Numbered from the stretch's first letter, positions 12,346 to 25,054 are shown. The stretch: 64,000 nt of DNA from Cyclina sinensis (GCA_012932295.1 JAAONU010000105.1:124001-188000), one strand, 5' to 3'. Notes: generated by a model from the letters alone, not told the origin. Numbers and translations are program-made.

Positions 12346-15300
12346 CGTTTATTTTCACCTGCTTAAGAATAAAAAGTTGTCAATTTATGATTGAAATGCA
12401 GCCAAATATATCGATAATTAGATAGCAGTAAATAATTAAAGCAATTACTAGTAGATTAATAACAGGTGTTTGCTACAAGCAACTTTAAGGATTAAATTTT
12501 AAATGGGGTGTCTTAAAAAGCGTAATTATTTAGCCATCATCGGCCAGTGTGTTGGCTATTGTAATTGGCTATTTTTTTTTGGCTGTTTTAAAGGTATGCA
12601 AAATGTAGCTTTCTGATTTATACTGCCTCACAAGGCCATGAGTGTATGTGAGCCTTATTCTGTTAACAATCAAAATGTGATTGAACAAAATATGAAATTA
12701 TGGTATACTTCAGTCTTTCCAAGTACATACTTCCAAGTAATTAAGCTTTGGAAAAAAAGATGTGATTCAACAAAAAATTGTGATTTTCAAAAAAATAAAT
12801 GTTTAGGTCTGTCACCGATTGAAAGAGAATCATGTATTGACTGTATTAGAAAATATGCTTTAATTTGGGTATTATAAGTTATACAACTGTTTATATGTAC
12901 AAAGGTCAGGAAATGCTGTGCAGTGCTCTGCAATGCAATTTTCAAGTCCTTAAATTGAATCTTAGCTAGATAATTATATAACTGCATGGTGTATCTTCTT
13001 AAAGAAGAAATGCATCTTTCATTATGGTACAAAATGGCAGTGCAGACTTTTAAGTGGTTTATTTGCTTGGCAGGGGTCTGTCTTCAAATCTGCTTGTAGT
13101 CTAAGTCGTAGAACACTTCTCACTGAATAATTGATAGCTTTATAGCACTCTATCATAAAGTTAGGAACAATCAGCATGACTTTTCAAAAGTTTAATTCTT
13201 GATAACTTTTTCCATTTTCTTCATTGACTACATATGGTACATGTCAGACACATTATACTCCTACATGAATGATTTTCCCTAGCAATAAAACTGTTTAAGA
13301 TCTATCTGTAAGTGCTTCTTTGAGTTAGACCTCTCCGAACAGTTTCTCACAGGTTCAATTTTAATACCATTAATTATAATGGGCCTAAGTACATTAGAAA
13401 AGTAAAATATGCAGCTATTTTAACCACAACAGGTGTAGTCTCTAAAATATGGCAAGTTTCTGTAGAAGCTGTTACATCAAGAGACAGTTAATAGCTGTAG
13501 TGATTTGTTTGTTTTGATTCTATTTCATGATTAGTTTATATTGTTGTTATTGCCAGAAATAAAATAAATCCATGTGTGAGTCCTCCCAAGGGGTCTGACT
13601 TCATAGAAATATTCCAGAGGCCAACGGTGACTGTCTTAATTAGTTGTCTAAATCACAAGTTTCTTTTGTTTTGATTCACCTTCAGAGGTTATTATTATTC
13701 TAGATTGGGACCAGGTCTTTCACTTTGGAAAATGTTTATGGCTCCACAAATAAGGATTTGAGGTTGTTTGTCTGATGTTCTGTTAATAATGAAGCTAGAT
13801 TATGTCCCCTTGTTAATATAAAATGATGCTCAAAGTGTAATATGAGGTTATATAAGCTGTTTATTTCCCCATAGAGTTTGCTGTAACTTCTTCACAGTTT
13901 TGTAAAGGTCAGGGTTGGTTTCATATAGGTCAAGGTTAGTTTCATATAGGTCAAGGTTACTGTGGAAGTTAAAAGAACATAATAATATATATATAATTAA
14001 TATATGTATTAATATATATATAAATAATCTTTTTCTTCTAAGGAATTTTAAGCTGGAGGATTACTTTAATATTAAAATATACTATGTACGAAAAGCAAAT
14101 TCATGTTTCTTGAAAGTCAGGAATTATCAGAATAGCAATTAAGGCTTATAAATAGACAAAGTAATACCTCAAATTAATGTCAAGGTCAGTTTCAGGGACA
14201 TTCTCAAGGATTACGTGTATATGTAAGCATAACTCGGAAATCCAGTCCTTTACACACATCTTTCGCAGATGGCCTAGGTATGCATTGTTTAAAGGAACCA
14301 CTTGAAGCACTTCTTCAAGGACACGGAAAAAAGCCTGAGCTTGTTTGATGTGAATGAGTGTGGATTTATTCTTGTTACTCTTAAAGGATGTTTATTTTAC
14401 ATAATAGTTTTCACTTCAGTATTTGATACTTAATACCCGCAGCTCCGAAAAAACAAAAAAACAAAAAACAACAACAACAGTTCTTTACAGAATACTGTAT
14501 GTGATCTTTTCTTCAAAATTATCTTCAGTTATGTAAGTGATATTATAACGTAAATGTTACGGTTGCCATGGAAGTATGGAATTAAATTTCAAGGTAAAGT
14601 CTGAAATGTGCTCTTTACTTAGGATTACAGGATTCATATTTCAAAAATAGATATTCTTTTTTATTTAACTGGCATATCATTTTCCTTAATAATATTGTAT
14701 ATCATCAGTGTATTCATATCTGCAGCTTTGGGAGAATTATTGGAAAAGAATCAGATTCCCTGTAGTTCAAAAGCAGAGTATTTGTTTAGTTGACATGACT
14801 GTAAACTAACTGGATTTAAAAATTCTGAGTAAAAAGATGAGTTAATACAGCAAAGAGAGAGAAAAAAACTACATGTATATGTGTGTAAATAGATGTTGCT
14901 CAAATCTAATACATATGTGTGTCACAGTATATAGATGCACTCTTATATGTTAAGGTTTAAATAATATATATGAAAGGGCTTATAAGTCATGGTGGCTTCA
15001 TTTTTTCAGGCTATTCTGTTTTCTCCAGCAAGAAGATCAAAGATTTTAAATGTGGTGTATGTTGTATCAATTTTCAATGCAAAATAGATAAAGTCAGTCT
15101 CTAACTGATTAAAATCTTAATTCTGTAGGTATATTGTTTATGAAGAATTTAGTCCAGTGTCGTGTGACAGATGAAAAAAGTAATTGTAATAAAACAAATT
15201 TTAAAAAAAAAAGAAAATTAAAAATTTCGCCTGCCCATGATTTTTATAGGGAAAAAGAAATTAATATTCTAGCAATAAATTGATTATAATTGTGAACATA

Positions 15301-18300
15301 GTAAGGTGATCACAGATATACAGGCCAAGCCGCCTCTTAAATCACACAAAGCTAGATAGTTCACTGCACTAGGCACTCTGTAACATCAACATTGTTTTGC
15401 TACTGTTATTATATTGGATATTTGCTACCAGACTGTTAGATAGAAAATGAATCAGTTCATAGCTACATCCCGACAGATGAGCATGTGTTTTGTAGGGATT
15501 ACAACAGTTTAGGGAATACCAATGATAATTTCCTTTTCTCGAGATCTGTTGGGAATTATTGGATTTGTTTCTTAATATAATTCTAGTCAGGTACATAGAA
15601 GAATATTTGAAGTATTTTGTTTCTATTGATTGATCAATATAGCGATTGTTAATTAGTGAGGATAAAAAATAATGTTTTGATAATATTAGGTTTCTGTAAT
15701 ATGGTAAATGTCATTAAGAAGTGTGGGTTTACATTAAGCAGGAAAGGTAATTTAAACTTTCATTGGCTTAAAACACTTTTGTAATATTGTTTTGCATAAC
15801 ATTGTAACAATTCATATTTTTCTTTTTCATTTAAAAAAAAAAATAATGTATAATAACAGCTTACTGGATATTACGTTTGCATTTTTTTATATCTAACATT
15901 ATTTATGTGTTTTGACTTACTTCATCAGGATGAATCAAGAAAAAACTTTATCATTTGAAAGATTATGTCGACAGATCTTCATCATGAAAAGATATATAGA
16001 GATTACATTTTAAGTTTTTATATTGTTAAATAAAATGACTCGTTGATTTACTGATAATGAAGTTGTGGTAAAATCAAAACCAATTATAAAGTTGATGAAG
16101 GTAAAGTTAAATTTATACAATTAACAAGCGTTTATTAAAAAATTCTAATCTCTTTATTCTTAACTTGTAAAGAAAAACATTTTTTTTGTTTTTTTTGTTT
16201 CTTTGTTGTTTTTTTTTCAAATTGTGTTTTCAGTAAGTTACAGATTTTAAGAAGTTGAAAGTATTTTACAAAACTTTATATTATTTCTAATTAATTAATT
16301 TCATCCAGACATTTTTTTTTATTAGTAAACTGAGTCTGCTGCATGTTTTATACAAGTAAGATATTTTACTACACATGTGGGAATTGTGGGACAGTGAATG
16401 TGAGAAAGTTCTAAGTTCTGTAAAATTAGGAAGTAGATAGAACTTTTCTGGCATTCAACCCCTCAAAATATTTAATTGGTTAACAGGACTGTAAGAACTG
16501 CCATTCCTGTTTCATTATCTGTTTCAGTGTCTTCAAAATGGAGCAGAGTTTAAATGAATCGTTAGTATTTTAAGTGACAGTTGTTGGATAATTATCACTC
16601 TCTTGGTTAAATAAATGAGACTTAAAATTAAAACAGCATTGTTTTTCTTTTCTTTATTTAACATGTAAAAATAAACTTTTATTAAAATTTACTCAGGCTG
16701 TTATTTAAAATGACTCAAAAGATTTAACCACTGGCTTCACTTAAAGCACTCAGTAGTAAAATCTAACAAGCTGTTATGACACCATTATGTCTGCAATAGT
16801 GTGATTTATCAATAAATAAACGATACCAGAGATTTGTAAACATACAAATTTATGATTAGGAAATATTAAAACGGAGGAGGGACAAATTTAGATTTCATTT
16901 TCAAATTACCTTTTTGACAGTTTTAAGACACATGAAGTAAAATTTCAAGTGGCTTTTAAGGGAGTATCACCATTAATGTGTAATAAATGTCAACATCTTA
17001 GATATTTATGGCAGAAGTGGAAAAAAATGTCATACTTAGGGATTGAAGAAGGAAGACAATAGAGTCAAAACTAAGAGTGGAAAATGCTCACGAGCTTGAT
17101 ACAATATATCATTTAGCAAAAACTTGTTTCCTTTTAAAGGATTTTTTTCTTAATGTTACATTAAGTCTGTAACTTGTAAATGAGATTTTTAGGGTAATAA
17201 TTATAAGTAAAAATAAGGCCTTCTCACTGTATATATAATTAATTAAGGGCACAGACTTGTTAAATTACAGAATTAATAAATTATCTTCTCTGTAAAAAAA
17301 TTCTTAAGATTAATTAGTGATTATGAAGCATTGTGGAGGGTCCTAGGAATATAGAAAACTGGTGGATCTTCAGAAAAGAAAAGCACTTTGATTTTGCTTA
17401 AGTTGTTTATTTTTTTTATGAGGAAAGGATTTTGTTTGTAATGTTACCTTGAATGAAAACACATGTGAATAAGTGGTACCTGTAAAATATAATAGCTTCT
17501 AATAAACCCACAGACTTCTGAGGCAGCTTTTAATGCTGAGCAGTCTTTATTAAAACATTGGTCTTCCAGATTGTGAGAAATAGTTGTGAAAATACAATGC
17601 TATTAGGGTGCTAGTCCTTACCCTTCTTAATTTCTGAAATGGATGTTATTGTCTTAAATTAATCAGTTTGCATGGACTAATTTATTATTTGAAGGGGTAT
17701 TACCTAGAAGACTTACTGACTGAATTTAAGCCAATGGTGCAAACTGTCATATCAAATTAATTTGTAGACTTTTCATGGTCTACACTGAAAGTCTTGTTGA
17801 AATGTTAAAGTACTGCTGCAGGCAGGGTAAAGGTCAGATTTTGTTATTGAGCAGTGCTTATCATGAAAGTGTTTAAATAGTATGTTAACATAATAATAGA
17901 AGTGCCACACATTTTTTGTAAAGGTGAAGATAGATCTTACACAATTATTACACTGTTTTACATAGTGATAATTATAACTCCTGGATTATAATATTTCATT
18001 TTTTTGTTTTCTGTTGTAATTATTCGTTAAGAAACAAGGAACAAGACACTTTATAATTGTCTGTTAAAAGTGAAAATCACAGTACAGTTGAAGGAAGACA
18101 CTTCAAGGTTAATTCTATTACATGAATTTCCCTGTTGAATTAACATAATGTATTAAAAAAAAGGGAGAGGATGTGAGTAATTCTATTTTTTTTTATTTGA
18201 CAATTAACTGAAAGTGTGTCATGAAGTTTGTGAAATTTAGACATCAAGTGTCAAGTTAATTTACCAAAAAAAATAGTGAGGCAGAAGCATGCTGGAATAA

Positions 18301-18391
18301 ATTAGGCAATTTGAAATGAACAGTCACACAGAATGGTTACCTGACTGATTTATTGTTGAGTGGTATAAAAATTTGTATATTTTCTTTGCAG
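12346..18391. other. Long non-coding stretch upstream of the ZC3H10 exon, possibly intron
   Basis: No coding exon, RNA gene or full transposon was recognised in about 6 kb. Small features are a 21-bp direct repeat (ggttagtttcatataggtcaa and relatives, about 13910-13965) and an AT-palindromic run near 13980-14030. If 18391 is a real splice acceptor, this stretch belongs to intron 1, whose donor was not located. Confidence 0.5.
18364..18370 (+). promoter_or_regulatory. TATA-box candidate 28 bp before the leader exon
   Basis: TATAAAA lies about 28 bp upstream of 18392, the spacing of a classical TATA element. It competes with the splice-acceptor reading of tttctttgcag at 18381-18391. TATA-like strings are common in this AT-rich DNA, so weight is low. 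Confidence 0.25.
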
Positions 18392-18556
18392 ATTGTAAAC
18401 CAGTCCAAGGAGAGTTGATCACATGACTCAGATTCTGCAGACATTGCTATTTACTAACAGTCTCTATATATATACATTTGATATTGTGTGTTTGTAATAC
18501 TTGTGTTCCCAAAGCGCTTAAAGCAGCTTAAGTGATTTACAAAAGAAAAGAAAAAA
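18392..18556 (+). other. 5' leader of ZC3H10, likely following a 3' splice site
   Basis: The pyrimidine-rich tttctttgcag at 18381-18391 is a good acceptor, so the exon probably begins at 18392 and carries 165 bases of 5' UTR before the start codon. It includes a short upstream ORF. A donor and first exon were not found in the window. Mapping transcript 5' ends would separate this from a TATA-driven start at the same place. Confidence 0.5.
18423..18497 (+). promoter_or_regulatory. 24-codon upstream ORF in the ZC3H10 leader
   Basis: The only ATG between the putative acceptor and the main start opens at 18423 and ends at TAA 18495-18497, 59 bases before the main ATG. The peptide has no recognisable motif. 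By position it could lower translation of the main frame or require reinitiation. Its start context (cacATGa) is moderate. Function is inference from position only. Confidence 0.45.
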
Positions 18557-19705
18557 ATGTCAGAAAGCAGCGAAAAAATGTCTGACCATAGTGAAAGTGG
18601 CAGCGATAGTGGAAATAATAATGACATTTGCCGCGATTTTCTGCGTAATGTATGCCGGCGCGGGAAGCGATGCAAATATCGTCACCCAGGTGAGCAAGAA
18701 ACAAATGAATTTAAGAAAATATCGGAATACACATTCTGTCATGACTTTCAGAACAATGGATGTAGACGAGCAAACTGCAAGTTTCTTCACTGTACAAGAG
18801 AGGAGGAAGAGCATGCCAGACAAACAGGGGAGTTACCAGCACGTGTAATGCAAGCAGCTGCATTAGGAATTGGAGTAAATCATGCAGAAATGATAGCCAA
18901 AGGTGGTGTTCCAATTTGTAAAGACAATTTGAAAGGTGATTGTCACCGTGGGGCAGGCTGTAAATATCGTCACATATCAAGTGCTGAATATGAATTTTTA
19001 CAAAGAAAATCTGAGGGACGTAATGATATGTATGGAAAAGAACATCGTTTAGAAAGATGTGAGTTTGAACCGGATATAAAGCGCAGAAGAATGGACCCTG
19101 ATTATCCGTTAGATGGATTTAGAACATTTGAGAATCGTTACCCACCACTCTCTCCTAATTCCAAACCTTTAAGTTATCAGTTGTTAGAAGATGAGAATGC
19201 AATGTTACGAAAAAAAGTGGAGGAATTAAAAAAGCAAGTGGCAGATTTAACTGCAACAAATGAGGTGCTGCTGGAACAAAATGCCAGATATCGTGTGAGT
19301 AAAACTAACATTTTACAGACTTTAAATGCTGCTGGGGTACAGGCAGCACTTCAGGCTTCATCTCTTAATCCCCTTAATACAAGCCTCGCGCAGCAAATTG
19401 CTCTTAATAGTGACTTAACAACCATAACCCAGCAGCAACAGCAGGCCTTGCAACAGCGAATGGTGCGAGAACTGGCAGGGGGCCAGGCGCAGTGCAGCAT
19501 TGCTGCTCCGCCCACGCTCAACACGGCCACCCTCTCCTTGAACCCACCATCAATAGTGCCAGTCTCTCTTCCACAGACCCTGTCTGGGCTTCAGCCGTCC
19601 AATAATCAGAGCTTGGCACAGAACATTGACATGAACGCGTCACTTGTTTCCTACCCTATTGTTTCACAAGCCATGAGAATGACCGCAAGCAGCTTGGCGC
19701 ACTGA
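18557..19705 (+). CDS. ZC3H10: Zinc finger CCCH domain-containing protein 10 (ZC3H10) orthologue
   Basis: This is a 382-residue protein from an intron-free frame. Three CCCH fingers are visible: C25-C33-C39-H43 (Cx7Cx5Cx3H), C61-C69-C74-H78 (Cx7Cx4Cx3H) and C121-C129-C135-H139 (Cx7Cx5Cx3H). A basic KRRR at 175-178 could be a nuclear signal. A heptad-rich segment near 207-246, ending in LLEQNARYR, is the coiled coil typical of ZC3H10. The C-terminal third is Q, S, N and L-rich and low in complexity. The N-terminus (1-23) is acidic and serine-rich. The finger spacing and coiled coil identify the family; the human protein is somewhat longer (about 430 residues). Vertebrate ZC3H10 binds RNA and has been linked to microRNA and mitochondrial control; the role here is inferred from orthology. 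The start at 18557 has A at -3; a second Met (codon 8) is an alternative. A GTGAGT at 19727, 22 bases past the stop, could be a 3' UTR donor. Confidence 0.95.
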   Translation: MSESSEKMSDHSESGSDSGNNNDICRDFLRNVCRRGKRCKYRHPGEQETNEFKKISEYTFCHDFQNNGCRRANCKFLHCTREEEEHARQTGELPARVMQAAALGIGVNHAEMIAKGGVPICKDNLKGDCHRGAGCKYRHISSAEYEFLQRKSEGRNDMYGKEHRLERCEFEPDIKRRRMDPDYPLDGFRTFENRYPPLSPNSKPLSYQLLEDENAMLRKKVEELKKQVADLTATNEVLLEQNARYRVSKTNILQTLNAAGVQAALQASSLNPLNTSLAQQIALNSDLTTITQQQQQALQQRMVRELAGGQAQCSIAAPPTLNTATLSLNPPSIVPVSLPQTLSGLQPSNNQSLAQNIDMNASLVSYPIVSQAMRMTASSLAH

Positions 19706-20010
19706 CCAAATAGCCAAAATGTATATGTGAGTATTGTCCTTTTTGTTCTGTTTGTTTTTTGTCTGTTACAATGTTTATGTTTTCCTTTACTTACAAGTTG
19801 TTTTTTAAGAAATAATTATTTAATCATGTATTTCTTCATGATTAACAACCTCTTGAAAGACACATTTTAGACTTCTTTTATCAAACTTTGCTGCTTACAT
19901 TAAACTTAACACCTTCTCTGAAAAGACATACATAAGGAAAAGGACAAAAGTACCCTCCTTGTCTTTTTGGTCTGTCCAAAAATAAATGTAAATGGACATT
20001 GTGTTTTGAA
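19706..20010 (+). other. Probable 3' UTR of ZC3H10
   Basis: This AT-rich sequence follows the stop codon and has no further open frame. An AATAAA lies at 19981. The length is an inference from that signal; alternative sites further on or a 3' UTR intron starting at 19727 are possible. Confidence 0.4.
19981..19986 (+). terminator. Candidate polyadenylation signal for ZC3H10
   Basis: This AATAAA lies 276 bases after the stop codon and is followed by a T/G-rich stretch (ttgtgttttg) at about 19999-20009, as expected for a cleavage site. Such hexamers are frequent by chance in DNA this AT-rich. Confidence 0.4.
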
Positions 20011-23000
20011 GAAAAAAAAAAGACATGCAGATTACATAATCATTCCTTTTTTGAAAATATTTCTTTGTTACCCCGCTATGTTCTATTTGTATACTAGTGG
20101 CTAAAAAAAGGTGTACACTTCAGTTTCACTTAAGGTTACTTGTATATGTTTTGTTTGTATATGTATATCTTTAACCGTGCTGTATATGTTTGTATACCTG
20201 GGTTATATAAAAGAAATGTTCTGTTCTGTTCTTAAAAAGTAATATTCTTTTGGAAAGGGGATTTCAGAACTTTGTAAAATGTCATTTCAAAAACAACATA
20301 AAGGTCTTTTAATAATATAGAAGTCTTTCAATAATTTCATTTCAAGGTTTTTTTCCTCTTATTATAAAAGTTCCTACTCAGACTCGGGTATACATATGAC
20401 AAATTGTTATTGAGTGATCCGCTGAGTTTTAAGAAGTGCACATCTTTTTATACTAGAATATATAATGTAATAACTATTAAATTTATTTGTTACTTAAATT
20501 GACAGTTATAGACTGTCCAGTAAGGTTAAGAGCAGATTAATTCGCGCTTGATCACTCCACTGCACTTCGGTGATTAACCAACATTCAGTACAGCTGGGTT
20601 AATTTAATTGATTAATTATGCTTTAATTTTTTGATAGGAATTTTTGTTTTAGCTTAACAAGATGGTTTAACTGGTGGAATGAATTAAAGGTTTCTTGTTA
20701 TTACATTCAGTATTTCAGGAACGTTAGTATTTTCAGGAAGTTGAATGTCAGTTGAGATATTAATTGTACATATAATGTAAGAGGTAATAAGACTGAAGAG
20801 TCACCTCAGAGAAGGTTTTTGCCAGTAGAAATATTATTGCAACCTCATATTTATTGTTTAAGATGCTGTAAATGATAGACTGTTTATCAGATTATATTAT
20901 CTTGCAGAGCAATCCAAATTGTAAATGGTTAAACACAGAAGAAATAGTGTAACTGTACTTTTTACAAATATAAAAAGGAAAACTTTAAGATTATGCAAAT
21001 TTCTACCCCCACCCCACCCCACCCCCAACCTTCTACAATTTTTTCTGCAACAATGTCAGCAAATTTAATCCGGCTTAAACTGGTAATTTAGTCTGTGAAA
21101 GAATATTTTGTAGGATGCTGAGACCATATAAAGTTAATACACAATTTAACTTCTCTGGTGTTGCTTGAGCGGTCACATTTTGTGGTTTCGTGACTGAAAG
21201 GGTTTCACAATCTGCTTGTTGCATGTTATCGAAGACTAACTAGAAATGGTAATGAGGTATCATAAAGAATTTATAGCTAATCAATGCTGTACTATGGAGC
21301 GATGCAAGGTTTGATGTGTGTAAGTCATTGATTAGCGGGAACTCCAAGTAAAAATAGAAATCAGGATTTAAATTTTTTCGCTTGCATTTCACTATAGTCA
21401 ATGACTATACAAGATTTTTCAGTGATAACCTTTCTGACATTTCTGTCTTCACATTGCTTCCTCTTGTAATTTCCTCACTGTTTTTTTGAACGGTGACTTG
21501 ACTACAAGTCAAGTGTCTCCTTTCCTCCTAGGTCTTGTAAAGGATGAGTTGCTGTGATAAAGTATTGTCATTTATTGTCAATCATCAAGCTTCAATCTAA
21601 TTAAGTCATGCAGAGTTATCACTGTTCAGGGAATGGGCTTAATGATTTAAGGACAAAAATCAACAGATTCCCATTATTTTAGCTTTTTTTCTAAGAACTT
21701 GTCATCTCAGAGCACTTGGTATCTGTGTACAAGGTTTTAGCACACAGGAATGTCTTTGCTGTGAAATGGTTTTCTTAGTTTTCAAAGTTCAGTGTTTTAC
21801 CTTCTGGACCCAGTATCTCCCAGATTTTAAGTCCTACCTTTTCCAAACCATATCTCCCTCTATATCTTCCTAAACCCACCTATGAAACCACATATTCCCC
21901 TTTGTTTCTCACCCACACTGTCTCCACAATTGCACCTCCAGGATAATGTACCCTGCTGATAAGGAAAAAAAACTACCAGGCAATCACTTTATTTCAATGA
22001 AAAATGCATTCTTGTTCACTGAAAAATGTGTTCTCATAAAGATTTTTGCTGTTGAGGAATTGTTTCTTAACAAGAGACAGGTTTGTATTAATCAATTTCT
22101 CAATTGCTTTGAACTTCCCTTTTCATTGATATATCATTTATTTACCTCTGTAGCCAGAGAGATAAATATTTCTGCAGTGAGAAAGCACTACGTTGTGCCA
22201 ATGCTGCAGAATCTCAGGAATTTATTCAATTAAAAAGTGGACAAATTATCATTTTCAATTACAACTGCCGTCATTTAAATGTCTTTGCCATTTTCTAAGA
22301 GTTCGAGACTGATGAAATTGGACATATTTATGTAACAAAGAATAAAATTAAGAAATCTCATAAAAGATTACATGTTTCTTACAATCAAATTCACCTAGAA
22401 TAAGAGATTATTTTTCTAGTTAGGTAATCTCGGCTTGAAAGAATCATAACTTATCTGTCAGCAGTAAACTGAAAGAAATTTTTTTTTTACCATTAGCAAT
22501 CTAAACTGATGCTATTTTACTTGTGGCATAGTTAAAACAATTATTTTGATGGGTGCTAATTATTACAAGTGAGGTATCTACCTGCAGTAGTTTTTGCTCT
22601 TTTATTTTCAAGATGTTACTAATCTGGAAACAAAATCTTTGTTGCTCCAAGTTATTATTCTAGAGACCAAACTAGCTTCTAATCGTCACAAGTTGTATTG
22701 ACTTACAGAAGTGTTTAATATTGACAAAAAATTAGTTTAACTGTCCCTGGAACACTATAAATCTGTTAAAGGCAACACCAAATTGTGTTGTTGTTGTGTT
22801 CGGTCATAAGGTGAGTGTAAATTTAGGATAAGAAATCATTACCGTGAGAAAAACATTAGAATGTGCCTTGCATACTTACTTACTTGAAACCCGGCCATGA
22901 AATGAAAATTACAACACAAGGGAAGATCTTGCAACTTATTACAAATCTGATTTTCACTTTGCCTCTAGTGTTTCTTACTTATAATTATCATTTCAATAGC

Positions 23001-23530
23001 TGCTTGGATCATATTCCTCGTTTCAGTTGAAAATTGATTTCCATGTTGTTTTCATTAATACATTGTAATGTAATATACCGAAGTTAAGTTGCAAATAATT
23101 ACCCGAAGTTACCTGAGCATTGTGAACACCTGATCAGGTGTCCCCATCATATTGTATCTGAAAATGGAGGAATTTGATCATGTGGCATCTGATCCCTTAT
23201 TTGCGCATATGTATTTTAAACCAAACCCCATCTGTGTTATAGGTTGGAAACAGAAGCAGCACTGGTTAAATGTTCTCATATTTCAAACCATTCTTGTGTA
23301 TAGTGTCTAACATGAAGGAAAGTATCTATAAAGTCAAGAAGAAACAAGACTATGACCAGTGTTTGAGTTGAAAAGTGTTGGAATTTTTTAATGTGACATG
23401 AAAACTGCTTCAATTAGAAAAAGAAGGGAAAAATGCTTTAAAACTCCTTGAATTTTTTTTTATACCTTGAAAAAGCTTGAAAACTCCTTGATTTTACCTG
23501 GAAAAGTCCTTAAATTGCCATGGCTGCTCC
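20011..23530. other. Non-coding stretch downstream of ZC3H10
   Basis: No gene was recognised. A 95-codon frame at 21946-22233 (+) has no family resemblance that I can name and no splice context to support it. Notable local structures are a G-quadruplex motif at 21006-21027 and a 16-bp perfect palindrome (acacctgatcaggtgt) at 23126-23141. Confidence 0.5.
21006..21027 (-). repeat. G-quadruplex-forming motif on the minus strand
   Basis: The plus strand reads CCCCC-A-CCCC-A-CCCC-A-CCCCC, so the minus strand has four runs of 4-5 G separated by single bases. That is the strongest class of quadruplex motif and stands out in AT-rich surroundings 1.3 kb past the ZC3H10 stop. Confidence 0.7.
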
Positions 23531-23539
23531 AGTTGAAGT

Positions 23540-24268
23540 GTTTGTACCAATTTGGTCCCTTTAAAAACATGGCCTACAGAGGGTGGGGGCCTGATTTCAC
23601 CATATGACGATATGGTAAACTTTGAAAATCTTCTTCTCAGAAGCCACTAGCATGATTTCAAAGTAGTTTTACAGAAATGTTTATGAGGCCCTTAATCAAT
23701 TTCCTTCACACCATGTTGGTTTGTAAAAATACTTGGCTGACTTGGGGCGGGGCAACTTTTCAGTACACAGCTATATAAAGACAAATTTAAAAATCTTTTT
23801 CTGAGAAACTGATTGCACAGTTTTAAAAAAAATTCCCACAAATGCTTTTTAGTTGGCCCTTTATCAAATTCCTTTGAGTAATGTTGGTTAGTAAAAATAA
23901 TTTTTGGCTGACAGGGGGCATATACAGCTATGTTGAAAAATCTTCTCCTCAGAAACTGTTGGCTCAATTTCAGAATAATTTCACAGAAATCTTTCTGTGG
24001 TTGCCTTTTATAAAAAAAATTCTTGAAGCCATGTTGGTTTGACAGTAGTTGGGCAAGTTTTCACTGTATGACTGTATACAGTAAACTTTGAAAATCTTCT
24101 CCTCAGAGACCCCTGGCCGAGTTTCCGAGTTATTTCACAGACATATTCCTAGAGTTTTACCTTGACTTATATTCTATTTTTGGAAGTAACAGCAATTTAA
24201 CATAAAGTTTAACAAAATCTACAATGGTTCTCAGGTGAGCGATAAAGGGCATCATGGCCCCCTTGTTT
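23540..24268 (+). mobile_element. 5'-truncated HINE/pearl-like element
   Basis: The 3' end matches the elements at 8.3 and 36.2 kb: 'caggtgagcg' at 24232-24241, then the stem-loop GGGC-ATCAT-GGCCC and CCTTGTTT. Upstream are about four degenerate core units anchored on 'gaaaatcttctcctcagaa' near 23622, 23785, 23934 and 24087 (about 150-160 bp apart). The 5' hairpin and CCGTCC run are missing. The open frame 23692-23967 (-) is an artefact of these units. Confidence 0.7.
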
Positions 24269-24360
24269 AAAAAAATACAGAGTATGAATTAAGGTAAACA
24301 ATACTTGGACATTCTATCAAGTACTCGTTTAACAGATTACTTGTTGCTATCAATAATATA

Positions 24361-25054
24361 TACAGTAAAATACCATTCACTCCAGCATTGATAAATTGAG
24401 AACCCTGGTTTACTCGAGGACATTGTTCGATCCTGGCTAAATTTCTCTATTACCCTGGATTATTCAAGCACCAATAGCTTGTTTGCTCGAGCAACGTTTC
24501 CAGCCCCAAGGTCATGTTTTGTGCTTTATTCTTGTTGTATAACTCGAGCATTCCTGTCAAAAATTTTCACACCTATCATCATCATAATATGTCATGCTGG
24601 TGCCAACAGATAAATAAGTAAACATTTAATTTTTTGCATGTCATGGTAATTGTCCAAGTTTTGTTTAAATGGCTTTAAGAATTCAGTAACAGCATACCTG
24701 ACAATTATGAAATATTAATATGAAAACTTGAAGTATTTACCTGTCATAGGTAGCATTAATCTATTGAAAATAGCAAATCAGTAATCGTTTTGGGAAAGTG
24801 TCATAAGTAGGTAAATATAATACATCACCATAGCATCCTCGAATAGAACAACATCCGTTTGCATTTTAAAATGCAAATTAAGTCTAATTTGAACAGATCT
24901 GAAGACAGGAAATAAAGGTTCAAAGTCTGATGACTGCACATCTGCAGCACCTTCAGGGTGTTCCGTAACAAATACGGCAGATTTCCAATAGCTTAAGACC
25001 TCAGATAACTCGAGCATTTTGCACGGGACCTCGAGCTATCGATGTTTTACTGTA
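24361..25054. mobile_element. pogo/Tigger-like deletion derivative
   Basis: The left end (24361) reads tacagtaaaa and the right end (25045-25054) is its inverse ttttactgta, giving CAGT termini flanked by TA, as in pogo-type Tc1/mariner transposons. CTCGAG or ACTCGAG phrases recur inside both terminal regions. At about 690 bp it is far too short for an intact transposase. The 79-codon frame 24778-25017 (-) may be a remnant, but I cannot match it to a transposase domain. Confidence 0.6.

Noticed and set aside
18454..18980. Minus-strand and second-frame open frames over the ZC3H10 exon
   Set aside because: They are shadows of the conserved zinc-finger frame on the plus strand.
21946..22233. 95-codon open frame downstream of ZC3H10
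   Set aside because: No recognisable domain and typical AT-rich codon drift; no evidence for a gene.
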